Counted from the first letter of the stretch, positions 44,505 through 53,776 are shown. The stretch: 64,000 nucleotides of DNA from Waterburya agarophytonicola KI4 (GCF_020640915.1 NZ_JADWDC010000016.1:1-64000), one strand, 5' to 3'. A program made the numbers and translations. The notes: a model not told the origin generated them from the letters alone.

Positions 44505-46802
44505 ATGGCTTTATCTAAAAATATTTTATCATCAAAAACTATTTTAATAGTTGATGACAAAACCAACAATTTGCAGCTTTTATCTAAGTATTTAAAAAAC
44601 GCCAACTATAAAATTCTAATCGCACAAAATGGCAACAAAGCGATCTTAATAGCAAAAAAAATGCATCCAGATTTAATCTTATTAGATATCATGATGCCAG
44701 AAACTGATGGATATGATATTTGCCGCCATCTTAAAAACAATCCCACAACAAAGGATATCCCGATTATTTTCATGACGGCATTAGCCGAAACCGAAAATAA
44801 GGTCAAAGGTTTTGAAGTAGGTGGAGTAGACTATATTACCAAGCCCTTTGAAGAGCAAGAGTTATTGGCACGAATCAAAACTCATCTCGCTCTGAGTCAC
44901 TTTTATCAAAATTCTCTCAGAGATGCCGTTCAACGCAAAATGCTCTCTGAAATTAGCGATCGCATTCGTCAATCCCTCGACCTCAAAATAATTTTTGAAA
45001 CTGCCACCAAAGAGATCGAAACTTTATTAAATTGTGATTTTGTCGGATTAACTTCTCTTAAAAAGCAAAATGTTACTTTGAAAGCTTATTCTTCAAGGGA
45101 AAGAATTAAGATTGCCACTCAAAAATTTATTTCCTACGACTATTTATGTCCCAATTCAGATGTATATCAGTCTTATCTCAAAGGGCATATTGAAATTATT
45201 GAAACCGAGACTCAAGATTCTTCTGCAACAAGATTATTACCCAAATTGCGATCGCGATTGATAGTTCCCATTCTGATCGAAGATACCAATTATACATCGG
45301 GTTTCTTTTCCCCTGCCGAAGATACAGTATTTACTCAAAATTCTTTATATGGCTGGCTCATTGTCGAGCGTTCTTCTTCTTTGCCTTGGGAATCATCAGA
45401 AATCAGCTTACTCAAAGAGTTAACAACCCAGTTGGCTATTGGTATCAAACAAGGATTACTCCACCATCAATTGTCTCAGCTTGCTCTTTTAGACTCTTTG
45501 ACTCGCGTTTACAACCGTCGTTCCTTCGACCGTCAGCTTAAACGAGAATGGGGCAGATTAAAACGAGTTCCCGCCCCTCTATCGCTGATTATGTGCGATG
45601 TAGACTGTTTCAAAATTTACAATGATGCTTACGGTCATCAACAGGGAGATAAGTGTCTGCAACAAGTAGCTAAAGCCATATCTTCCGCACTTAAAAGACC
45701 AGGAGATGTACTAGCTCGCTATGGTGGAGAAGAATTTGCGGTTATTTTGCCTTACACTCCTCAAGATGGTGCAGCCCAAGTTGGTGAAACTATTAGAAAC
45801 GCGGTCAAAAATCTAGCAATTCCCCATAGCAATTCTTTAGTTGATTCGGTAGTAACGGTGAGTTTGGGAGTAGCTAGTACTGTTCCTAATTCTATAGATA
45901 ATCCTCAGCTATTAATTGAGGCTGCCGACCTTGCTCTATATCAAGCTAAAGATCGCGGTCGAGACTGTGTGGCAGTCTATCCAGAGTCTATTTCTCGCTC
46001 TAAAGATCGTCATGATTTAAAGATACGTTGGGTCAAACGGCTGCGTCAGGCTCTTCACAAGAATCTATTTAGTCTTTATGCTCAATCAATTACATCTTTA
46101 AAAGGAGATGACTCTCGCCAATGTTTTGAAGTTTTACTGCGTCTTACTGACCAAGGAGATCGGGTAATTCTTCCTGGTGTCTTTATGGATATTGCCGAAC
46201 GTCATTTTTTGATGACAGATATTGATACTTGGGTGGTCAACAATTTATTTGAAACTTTAGAAAAATACGACAAGCCCAAAGGTATGGCTTTACCAAGAAA
46301 TATCTGGGACAATCATCGTTTTTCGATTAATTTATCGGGGGCATCTTTAAATAACGAGTCTTTTTTACAGTTTCTCAAACAAAGACTGACAAGTTCTCCC
46401 CTACCTCCTGACTTATTTTGCTTTGAGATTACCGAATCTATCGCCGTTTCCGATCTCAAACGAGTAGTGGCATTTATTCATTCTCTCAAAGAAATTGGCT
46501 GTAGTTTTGCTTTAGATGATTTTGGCAAGGGAGTATCTTCTTTGACTTATCTTAAAAGTTTGCCCGTAGACTATTTGAAAATTGACGGTTCTTTTATTAG
46601 AGAGTTGAATATCAACCCTGCTTCTAAAGTGATGGTAGAAGCGATCAATCATATTGCCGAAGGAATTGGATTAAAGACTGTAGCGGAGTTTGTCGAGAAT
46701 GAAAATATTTTGAATAGCGTTCGCGACTTGAATGTAGATTATGCCCAAGGTTTTCATTTAGGTCGTCCCAAAGCTTTAAGGGATTTAATTGAGATTGCCT
46801 AG
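44505..46802 (+). CDS. Response regulator with GAF, GGDEF and EAL domains
   Basis: A 765-residue cyclic-di-GMP enzyme. The receiver (about 10-128) has phospho-Asp in LILLDIMMPETDG and Lys in TKPFEE. GAF spans about 150-320. GGDEF (about 335-490) has ARYGGEEFAVIL and an upstream RPGD I-site exactly five residues before GGEEF. EAL (about 505-755) has FEVLLRL in place of EAL but keeps FEITES, the DDFGKG pair, YLKIDG, TVAEFVE and AQGFHLGRP. Both synthesis and breakdown therefore look possible. I chose the ATG at 44505 over a TTG at 44484. It follows the hybrid kinase by 213 bases and may be its output. Confidence 0.9.
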   Translation: MALSKNILSSKTILIVDDKTNNLQLLSKYLKNANYKILIAQNGNKAILIAKKMHPDLILLDIMMPETDGYDICRHLKNNPTTKDIPIIFMTALAETENKVKGFEVGGVDYITKPFEEQELLARIKTHLALSHFYQNSLRDAVQRKMLSEISDRIRQSLDLKIIFETATKEIETLLNCDFVGLTSLKKQNVTLKAYSSRERIKIATQKFISYDYLCPNSDVYQSYLKGHIEIIETETQDSSATRLLPKLRSRLIVPILIEDTNYTSGFFSPAEDTVFTQNSLYGWLIVERSSSLPWESSEISLLKELTTQLAIGIKQGLLHHQLSQLALLDSLTRVYNRRSFDRQLKREWGRLKRVPAPLSLIMCDVDCFKIYNDAYGHQQGDKCLQQVAKAISSALKRPGDVLARYGGEEFAVILPYTPQDGAAQVGETIRNAVKNLAIPHSNSLVDSVVTVSLGVASTVPNSIDNPQLLIEAADLALYQAKDRGRDCVAVYPESISRSKDRHDLKIRWVKRLRQALHKNLFSLYAQSITSLKGDDSRQCFEVLLRLTDQGDRVILPGVFMDIAERHFLMTDIDTWVVNNLFETLEKYDKPKGMALPRNIWDNHRFSINLSGASLNNESFLQFLKQRLTSSPLPPDLFCFEITESIAVSDLKRVVAFIHSLKEIGCSFALDDFGKGVSSLTYLKSLPVDYLKIDGSFIRELNINPASKVMVEAINHIAEGIGLKTVAEFVENENILNSVRDLNVDYAQGFHLGRPKALRDLIEIA

Positions 46803-46933
46803 ACAAGCGATCTCTCTTACCATCTTAATATTTGATCGAAAAAAGCCGTATCGGGGAACTATAAACATAAGGAATTGCTTGAGAAATAGAGAACTTGAAG
46901 CATAAATTTTGATAAACAGGAAAGATAGATCCT

Positions 46934-49153
46934 ATGGGCAAGATAGTTGGCATTGATTTGGGAACAACTAATTCCGTTGCTGCTTTTAAATTTGTTAATA
47001 CAGAAATCGTCACCGCACCAGATAATAGTCCTCCCGATCGCAAATTAACTCGTTCTGTGGTAGCTGCCAAGGGCGAGAGTCTCATAGTCGGGAATGATGC
47101 TTATTTTCAATTAAAAGCGGATACAGAAAATGCGATCGTTTCGATTAAGCGTTTAATTGGTCGAGGTTTTGCCGATGCGGTAGTGCAACAGCAATTAAAT
47201 CGTTTTGGTTATAAAGTTTCTCAATCAACCCAGGGGACAGAAAATAGTCTTTCGGTATGGCTGGGGGGAAAAGAATACGAGCCTGAAGATATTAGTGCGA
47301 AAATTTTAGCCAAGCTAGTTCAAAATGCTCAAACCTATCAAGAAACCTATCAAGAGCAATCCGCACCAAAAGAAAGAATTACCGAAGCAGTAATTACTAT
47401 TCCCGCTTATTTTAACGATAAGCAGCGCAAAGCCACCCAAATAGCCGCAAATAGGGCGGGTTTAGAAAATTCAGAATTATTACCCGAACCGACAGCAGCA
47501 GCTATTTCCTACGGTTTTAAACCCAATTGTGATGATGTTAAAACTATTTTGGTATATGACTTTGGTGGGGGAACTTTTGACTCGTCAATTGTAACTTCCG
47601 TTGGCGATCGCTTTATTGAGTCGGGGAAAGCTGGAGATTTGTGGCTTGGTGGCGATGATCTTGACGATCTGATGATTGATTTTATTAAACAACAAGTAGC
47701 AGAAATTGAAGATCTTGAAGATATCGATTTTGTAATCGCTCAGATGCCCCATCATCAAAGAGTTCGGTTTTTAGGGGAGCTTAAAGTGGCGGTGGAACAA
47801 GCCAAGATCGATCTGAGTGACGATCTCAAAACGAGAATTAGAATTTCTACTCCTTTGTTGGACGATTTGGGAATTCCGATGCAGCTGATCGATCTCGAAA
47901 TTACTCGCCAACAATTTGAAGCGATAATTGAGCCTTTAGTAGAACGTTCAATTGCCGTATGCCAAGATACAATCGAGTATTCTGACTATCCAGAAGATAT
48001 GATTGATGCTGTTTTATTAGTCGGTGGTTCGTCTCAAATTCCTTTAGTCCAAAATAAAGTCAGAGAAGTTTTTGGTGCAGACAAGGTAGTTATTCATCCT
48101 CGTCCGATGTATGCTGTGGCTGAAGGTGCTGCAATTGTTGCTGCTGGGTTGATTGAAAAGGTAAGTACGGTATCTCGCGACTACTGTGTTGAGTTGGCTG
48201 ACAATTGCCAATATACAATCGTTAAAATCGGCGATATTCTGCCCGTGAGGACTACTCATACATTTAAAATAGAAGCCGACGGACAAGGGTTAATTCACTT
48301 TAAGTTTTATAGTCCAGATCGAGTCAATCAAAGAAATCGAGAAAGAATTGGTGATATGTGGCTGGCATTGGAGCAATATTATTCCAAAGGCACAGAGATT
48401 CTTTTTATAGCGGAATTGGACGAGAAAAATAGCTCTTTGCAAACTACTGCTTTTTTGAAAAACGATCCCACGGTAAAAGTCAGTTGCTCTCTATCTACAG
48501 GAGGGGAAGATGAAAGTATTGCTCGCCAAGTGGAACAAATTATCGAGAGACTCAATCAAGATGGTAATTTGACCCAACATGGAGTTAAGGAAGCCTATCG
48601 TATCGCAGGAGAGACGGTTAAGGCTGCCAATCAAATTAAATCTCCCGATGGCAAAATTCAAGGAGATCGAGTAACTGTAGCTAAAGAGAAATATCAGGAG
48701 TTAAAACGCTTTGCTGATGATGATTATGATACTGCGGAATTTTATGTTGGTTGTTTGAGATTTATTGCAGGGGAGTGCGGTTTTTTGCTCGATTTGGATC
48801 TGCGATCGAGATTATCTAGTTTGTGTCGAGATTTAGAAAATGCGATCGCCAATCATCGCAAGGGAGAAATGCAAAAGCTAGGTGAAGATACCAGGCGGGA
48901 GTTGAATAATTTACCTGAAAAAATTGGGTTAATTTTAGCTTGTCGTAATGGAGTCGCCAGAGCGCATCAAATCGCCCCCCACGAAAGTAAGGTTTTGGTA
49001 GCCAAATTATCTCAAATGATGGAAGCGATAAAACAAGAAGATAGTTACGCAGCAGATCGGATGTTTGGAGAATTAGCTCGGGATATCGAGCCTTATTTGG
49101 ATCGCGATCTTTCTAGTGCTAATAATATTATTGTCACGGGATTGACTAAATAA
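46934..49153 (+). CDS. Divergent Hsp70-family chaperone, 739 aa
   Basis: An Hsp70 with a full nucleotide-binding domain (about 1-400): GIDLGTTNSVAAF (phosphate 1), ITIPAYFNDKQRKAT, EPTAAAISYG, ILVYDFGGGTFDSS (phosphate 2) and LLVGGSSQIPLVQ (adenosine). The remaining 340 residues only weakly resemble the beta-sandwich substrate domain (from TTHTFKIEADG) and continue as an unusual helical region without a C-terminal EEVD-like end. The sequence differs from cyanobacterial DnaK1-3 as I know them. It is the first gene of a five-gene run that includes GrpE-like and J-like genes. A TAGGAAAGA-like ribosome site precedes the ATG. Confidence 0.9.
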   Translation: MGKIVGIDLGTTNSVAAFKFVNTEIVTAPDNSPPDRKLTRSVVAAKGESLIVGNDAYFQLKADTENAIVSIKRLIGRGFADAVVQQQLNRFGYKVSQSTQGTENSLSVWLGGKEYEPEDISAKILAKLVQNAQTYQETYQEQSAPKERITEAVITIPAYFNDKQRKATQIAANRAGLENSELLPEPTAAAISYGFKPNCDDVKTILVYDFGGGTFDSSIVTSVGDRFIESGKAGDLWLGGDDLDDLMIDFIKQQVAEIEDLEDIDFVIAQMPHHQRVRFLGELKVAVEQAKIDLSDDLKTRIRISTPLLDDLGIPMQLIDLEITRQQFEAIIEPLVERSIAVCQDTIEYSDYPEDMIDAVLLVGGSSQIPLVQNKVREVFGADKVVIHPRPMYAVAEGAAIVAAGLIEKVSTVSRDYCVELADNCQYTIVKIGDILPVRTTHTFKIEADGQGLIHFKFYSPDRVNQRNRERIGDMWLALEQYYSKGTEILFIAELDEKNSSLQTTAFLKNDPTVKVSCSLSTGGEDESIARQVEQIIERLNQDGNLTQHGVKEAYRIAGETVKAANQIKSPDGKIQGDRVTVAKEKYQELKRFADDDYDTAEFYVGCLRFIAGECGFLLDLDLRSRLSSLCRDLENAIANHRKGEMQKLGEDTRRELNNLPEKIGLILACRNGVARAHQIAPHESKVLVAKLSQMMEAIKQEDSYAADRMFGELARDIEPYLDRDLSSANNIIVTGLTK

Positions 49154-49165
49154 ATTAAAAGAATT

Positions 49166-49717
49166 ATGTCAGTCAAGTTAACTTGTCCAGTATGCGATCG
49201 CTCCCTCCTATCAGAAATTATTTGTCCTAATTGTGAAACGGATCTTTCTATCTATAAAATGTTGGCAGAGTTACCAGGAGAAACTCCCATAGAAGTTGCT
49301 GGAAAAAAAAGTATTATTTCTCTTTGGTTGCCTATAATTATTGCAATTTTATTTCTTTTGTTAGGCTTAGGTTTGGGAATAACGGGGAAATCAATTGTTG
49401 CCGAACAAACACCACAAATTACAGAATCTTATTTTGATTTTTTTAGTTCCGAATCTAGAGTTGAATCTGATGGATTGGTAATGCCTATTCTGGCAAAAAT
49501 ATCTCCAGAAATAAGACCGAGGAATTTGCAATTTTGTGGTGGATTTAATTATATTGTGCGGAGGGGAGATTCTTTATCTTTAATTGCCGATCACTTCTAT
49601 GGCGATCGCAGTTATTTATTTTTAATTAGGGATGCAAATAAGACATTAAAAGGTCGAGAAAATTACTTACAAATAGGCGAACATCTGTTTATTCCTAATT
49701 TTAGAGAGGATTGTTAG
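49166..49717 (+). CDS. Zinc-ribbon, single-TM, LysM protein
   Basis: A 183-residue bitopic protein. The N-terminus has two CxxC pairs (CPVC and CPNC at residues 8-26), a zinc ribbon. One membrane helix lies at about 50-72 (LWLPIIIAILFLLLGLGLG). A spacer of about 60 residues leads to a LysM domain at about 128-180 with YIVRRGDSLSLIADHFYGD and LQIGEHLFIPN. If the zinc ribbon is inside, LysM is in the periplasm, where LysM domains bind peptidoglycan. It begins 12 bases after the Hsp70 stop and ends within a few bases of the TPR gene, so cotranscription is very likely. Confidence 0.8.
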   Translation: MSVKLTCPVCDRSLLSEIICPNCETDLSIYKMLAELPGETPIEVAGKKSIISLWLPIIIAILFLLLGLGLGITGKSIVAEQTPQITESYFDFFSSESRVESDGLVMPILAKISPEIRPRNLQFCGGFNYIVRRGDSLSLIADHFYGDRSYLFLIRDANKTLKGRENYLQIGEHLFIPNFREDC

Positions 49718-49725
49718 TCGAGTTT

Positions 49726-52008
49726 ATGCTATTTTTGCTTTTGCTGATATTAATGGGATTGGTTTTTTTTCTGGGGATTTACTATCGAAAATCTTACAAA
49801 GTCGATCGGCTTTATCATCAAGGGAAAGAGCTAGAAAAGCAAGGTAAGATCGATTTTGAAGATCTGAATGCTCTCAAACAAGCACTAGCTATATATAGAC
49901 AGTGTAGTAAATTAGTTAATAATTCTAAGTATTTAAAAGCTGCTAGTCAATGCCAACAAAAAATAGACAATCGCTATAGATTCAGACAATTGTTAGTATT
50001 AGCTGATCGCTATAGTCAAGATGGTTTTTTTACTAAAGCATTGATTGAATTGATCGAAGCTCAACAGCTTTGGCAAACTCAAGCATTAACAGCAGAAATA
50101 TTAAAATGCAAATCGGGTATTAAACAGCAAAAACAATACGAACACGTTTTAACCCAAGCACATCAAAAAGCAATCGAGGGAGAATTTCAAGGAGCAATTG
50201 ATTTATTAAAACCCGCCATCGATAGATTCTCTAGAAGGGATGGAGAACAACTATTAATTAAGTTGAATCAAGTAATTCAAAGTAAAAACCTCTATCAATT
50301 AGGATTAATTGCCGAAGCCCAAGGTGAATCTAAGAATGCGATCGCTTTTTATCAACAAGCTCTAGAGTTAATTCCTGAATTTATTGACTGTCAACTTAGA
50401 CTAGCTATAATTGCTCTACAAAATAATCCCCAGCAAGCAATAAATTGGCTAGAAAAAATCGAAGACGAACGTGCTGCTTATATTCGTGGTTTTGCTTATA
50501 CTAAGTTAGCAAATTGGCAACAAGCTAATCAAGAATGGCGATCTATTGCTCTTCCTCAGATTGAAGCTCAACGTTATTTACTTAAGGAATTAGTAGCTCG
50601 CGATCGCTTGATGGCAATATATGAAATCGAGCAATTAGTAGATCGAAAAGAATTAGAAGTTGCTCGCACTATCAGTTATAAATTTATCGATCGATATGGA
50701 GTAGATTTAATAATCTCTCACAATTTAGAAAACTATATTGAGCCTACTTTAGAAAGCCAGATGTGGCATAGTAAAGATTGGCAAAAAATCACCGCACAAT
50801 TAGAACAAATTTGGCTTAAACAACAAGATATTAAGTCTTTACACAATTGGGCGATCGCAACTTATTATCAAGCGCAAATTCATCCCGATAAATTAATAGA
50901 TTTGATCGTTGCCTGGACAACAGCGATCGCTAATTTAAAATTAGATCCTACTTTAATAGATGTTCCCTGGATGGGTAATAATAATTTAGATTTGAGAGAA
51001 ACTTATCTCAACTTAAGACAGATTTTGAACAATGCGATCAATCTAATTAGAGATAGAGATATTGAAGAGTATTTGAACTTACGCGATATCTATCTGACAG
51101 ACATAACAGCATTATTTCTAGGGAAACAAAATCAGTTAGATTCAACAGTAAACCAACCATTATTTATTCTACCCAGTTGTTATCGAAGCTATAAAAAACA
51201 CTTTGCTCAACTTAAATTATCCAATAATATTTGGGGTGCATTATATACAGATTGGGGAATAGCTGTAGCAGCTTGTTATGAGGGAGATATTGCTCGGGCT
51301 ATCCAAATTAAACCCCATAAAAACCCATCTTCTGCCCTCGATCGCTTTGGGGAATGTTTTGTTTTATATCATGAAGGCTGTCATTACTTACATAATCAAT
51401 ATTGGCGTAAAGCGATCGAACCCTTACAAAAAATTAAAGCAGCAATAAACAGTGATTTTCAATGGTGTCATGAAATCGATCGCCTGTGTAAAATACAGCG
51501 TGAGTATATTAGAGATTTTAACGAGCATTTAGAATTTAGTGAATTTTGCTATTTATTAATCAATAGTCAAGCAGCAAAAAGTTATTACATCGAATACCAA
51601 GCCATGAAAATAGGCTTAGAAATAGACAATCGAGACATCAGCTTTCAACAAGGATTAAATAAGCTAAAAAAATTACAAAATGCCGACTCCACTAATACTG
51701 TTGCTTCTAATATCATCAAAACCCTAGAAGTAAATCTAGAACTAGAAAAAATCAATCATCTCTGGCAACAAAGCGAATATGAAATAGCAGTTAGCATTGC
51801 CAAAAAATCCCACCATGAAAAAGTTAAGTTTGCTGTTGCCGAAATATGTTTAGAAGTAGTATTGCACATCTTACAAAACGAAAATTTAACCTACGAAACA
51901 ATTCAATCCATCCAAAAAATCGTTCAATGGGCTTACGAACTTTGTCCCCACGAACCATCATTACAGCCAGTTTATAACCACTTACAACAAATAGGAATCT
52001 ACCCATAA
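49726..52008 (+). CDS. Membrane-anchored TPR-like repeat protein, about 760 aa
   Basis: An N-terminal hydrophobic helix (LFLLLLILMGLVFFLGIYYR) is followed by a basic segment, which suggests that the large C-terminal part faces the cytoplasm. The rest is helical-repeat sequence. TPR-like units are clear at about 195-225 (LYQLGLIAEAQGESKNAIAFYQQAL) and 235-260, and less regular elsewhere. I do not recognise the C-terminal half. The ATG at 49726 is preferred; a TTG at 49711 overlaps the upstream stop. It lies between the LysM and J-like genes, which suggests it is the scaffold of the Hsp70 system. Confidence 0.75.
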   Translation: MLFLLLLILMGLVFFLGIYYRKSYKVDRLYHQGKELEKQGKIDFEDLNALKQALAIYRQCSKLVNNSKYLKAASQCQQKIDNRYRFRQLLVLADRYSQDGFFTKALIELIEAQQLWQTQALTAEILKCKSGIKQQKQYEHVLTQAHQKAIEGEFQGAIDLLKPAIDRFSRRDGEQLLIKLNQVIQSKNLYQLGLIAEAQGESKNAIAFYQQALELIPEFIDCQLRLAIIALQNNPQQAINWLEKIEDERAAYIRGFAYTKLANWQQANQEWRSIALPQIEAQRYLLKELVARDRLMAIYEIEQLVDRKELEVARTISYKFIDRYGVDLIISHNLENYIEPTLESQMWHSKDWQKITAQLEQIWLKQQDIKSLHNWAIATYYQAQIHPDKLIDLIVAWTTAIANLKLDPTLIDVPWMGNNNLDLRETYLNLRQILNNAINLIRDRDIEEYLNLRDIYLTDITALFLGKQNQLDSTVNQPLFILPSCYRSYKKHFAQLKLSNNIWGALYTDWGIAVAACYEGDIARAIQIKPHKNPSSALDRFGECFVLYHEGCHYLHNQYWRKAIEPLQKIKAAINSDFQWCHEIDRLCKIQREYIRDFNEHLEFSEFCYLLINSQAAKSYYIEYQAMKIGLEIDNRDISFQQGLNKLKKLQNADSTNTVASNIIKTLEVNLELEKINHLWQQSEYEIAVSIAKKSHHEKVKFAVAEICLEVVLHILQNENLTYETIQSIQKIVQWAYELCPHEPSLQPVYNHLQQIGIYP

Positions 52009-52013
52009 AAACA

Positions 52014-52388
52014 ATGCACAACTTACCTCTTCCCAACCCTTATGATGTTCTCGAAATATCTCCCGCAGCTTCCCATCAAGAAATTACCATCGCCTTTACC
52101 AAGGCAATGAAGCGGGGTAAATATTCTCCCCGTGAGATCGCCCAAGCCCGTAAAAGCTTGATGAATCCTCAAGAAAGAATTATTGCCGATTATTTACGTC
52201 CAATTACAGGTACGATTGGCAGTTTTAAACGTAGTGATTTTACTGCTTTGGATACTCCTATACCAAAGTTAAAATTTCTCACAGAATTTGATGCTTTAGC
52301 AGAAGCAATTGGCGATCGCGATCGCGTATCTGATAGCGATAAAAGATTAGGAAAACTTTTATTTTCAGATCGTTCCCATAAAAAGTAA
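52014..52388 (+). CDS. J-like protein without the HPD motif
   Basis: A 124-residue protein whose first 60 residues follow a J domain: NPYDVLEISPAASHQEITIAFTK for helices I-II, then QARKSLMNPQERIIADYLRP for helix III and the ADY/YD ending. The loop that should hold His-Pro-Asp is replaced by KRGKYSPREI, so standard stimulation of Hsp70 ATPase is not expected. The tail of about 60 residues has no known motif. It starts five bases after the TPR gene and 25 bases before the GrpE-like gene. Its place in an Hsp70 gene run supports the J-like reading. Confidence 0.7.
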   Translation: MHNLPLPNPYDVLEISPAASHQEITIAFTKAMKRGKYSPREIAQARKSLMNPQERIIADYLRPITGTIGSFKRSDFTALDTPIPKLKFLTEFDALAEAIGDRDRVSDSDKRLGKLLFSDRSHKK

Positions 52389-52412
52389 TTAGTAACAATA
52401 TTAAATAAAATC

Positions 52413-52901
52413 GTGAACGACAATCAATCACCCATTTTTCAATTAGATAAATCACAAAGAGATAGACTGCAACAAGAATTAGGCAGTTTACTCAAAGAAA
52501 AAATGTCTCTCAAACAAGTTCTTAAACAACAAAAACAGCAAACAGAACAAGAACAAGAAGAACTATTTTTAGAATTATTAGAAGTTTTCGATTCTCTAGA
52601 ATTTTTTCTTAACTACATCAAAGAAAACCCCAAACCCAATTCCAAATTTTATCAACGGCTGCCAAAATCTCTCCGTACTATTCAAAAAAAAATATTGAGC
52701 ATATTAAATAAAAGACAAGTACAACTTATTGAACTTAAAGACAACAAACCAGACTACAGTATTTGCCAAGTAGTCGATCGCGAAGCAAGAGAAGATCTAG
52801 AAGAAGAAACCATTACCAAAGTTGTCCGTCAAGGGTTTAAAGTTGAATCAAAAATATTGCGCCCGACAGAAGTAATTATCTCTAAAAAACTATCTTTATA
52901 G
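52413..52901 (+). CDS. GrpE-like nucleotide exchange factor
   Basis: A 162-residue protein. Residues about 15-60 form a long Glu/Gln-rich coiled coil, then LFLELLEVFDSLEFFLNYI stands where GrpE has LLPVIDNFERAL. The C-terminal beta domain, about 110-160, has ITKVVRQGFKVESKILRPTEVIIS, corresponding to the I-x-x-V-x-x-x-G-Y-x-L-x-x-R-x-L-R-P-A-x-V ending of GrpE. The start is GTG at 52413. It is the last gene of the Hsp70 run and would release ADP from that Hsp70. Housekeeping grpE is expected elsewhere. Confidence 0.8.
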   Translation: MNDNQSPIFQLDKSQRDRLQQELGSLLKEKMSLKQVLKQQKQQTEQEQEELFLELLEVFDSLEFFLNYIKENPKPNSKFYQRLPKSLRTIQKKILSILNKRQVQLIELKDNKPDYSICQVVDREAREDLEEETITKVVRQGFKVESKILRPTEVIISKKLSL

Positions 52902-52932
52902 AATCCAATTTACTCTATACTTTACTTGTTTA

Positions 52933-53706
52933 TTATGAGATAGGAGGATTCCACTTTTTCAAATAATAATTAGTATATTCATGTATCGTATTTTCTATTT
53001 TTGATAAATGCTGACTTTTCACTTCTTTCAAATCATTATGATTAGGACAAATTGCATTCCATTTGTTAATTTCAAAAATTTCAGTAGAAACTTCTATAAA
53101 ATCCTTTTCTTCCTGTGCTAATGTCTTTATATTTCGTATTCTTTTTTTTGTGATTTTTTCTCTAATCCCTGTAGTTAGTATTCTTAGAGAGCTACCATGT
53201 AGTGGGGTGTTCAAAATGTCAGTTTTAGCTAAAATAGTGTTTTTAATGTCAGTAAAATAAATATGTATAGCATAGCTATTATAAAAAACATCTCTAGCAC
53301 TATAATAATATTTTTTATATAGTTTATGCTCTCCTATTAAAAAATAGCAATAACTGATTAGCATTGTTGCTATAAATATTTTCTCGGATAGTGAAGCATA
53401 ATCTCTAAACAAAACAATATTCCTGTTTTTAGCTTTATTTAAAGACTCTTCATATAATTTATGTGATTCTTTAATTGGTTGGATTATACTTCTTACGATA
53501 GCCTTCTGATCTATGCTATCAAGCGTATCTTCTAGCAACGTCTCAAATGCTACACTTAATTTAACATCACCAAATTCAGAGAATATTTTGTCAATAGTTA
53601 GCTTTTATTCTTGATTAGCTATGTCTTTAAAAGTCAATACAAGCTTATTAATTGTTGATGCTTTTTTTATGAATTCAAAAAGTAATAATAATGATATTGG
53701 CTCCAT
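52933..53706 (-). pseudogene. AT-rich hypothetical gene interrupted by an in-frame TAA
   Basis: An ATG at 53706 opens a frame (MEPISLLLLFEFIKKAS...) that meets TAA at 53605-53607 after 33 codons. The same frame then continues without a break for 223 codons to the stop at 52933. The piece after the stop has no ATG until an internal TTG at 53538, yet its upstream part (KIFSEFGDVKLSVAFETLLED) reads as normal protein, which argues for a nonsense mutation. The predicted 257-residue product is Lys/Ile/Tyr-rich, with a weakly hydrophobic segment (IFIATMLISYCYFLIG). I recognise no family. Base use is more AT-rich than its neighbours, suggesting acquired DNA. Confidence 0.55.
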
Positions 53707-53776
53707 GGTTGTATATATAATATTTCCTTGATACGCTTAGTTATTTTCGTATTTTCTCTAAATACTGTATTTTAAC

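Noticed and set aside
46934-49153. Housekeeping dnaK
   Set aside because: The NBD is divergent, the C-terminal part lacks a normal substrate domain and lid, and the neighbours are not those of DnaK1-3.
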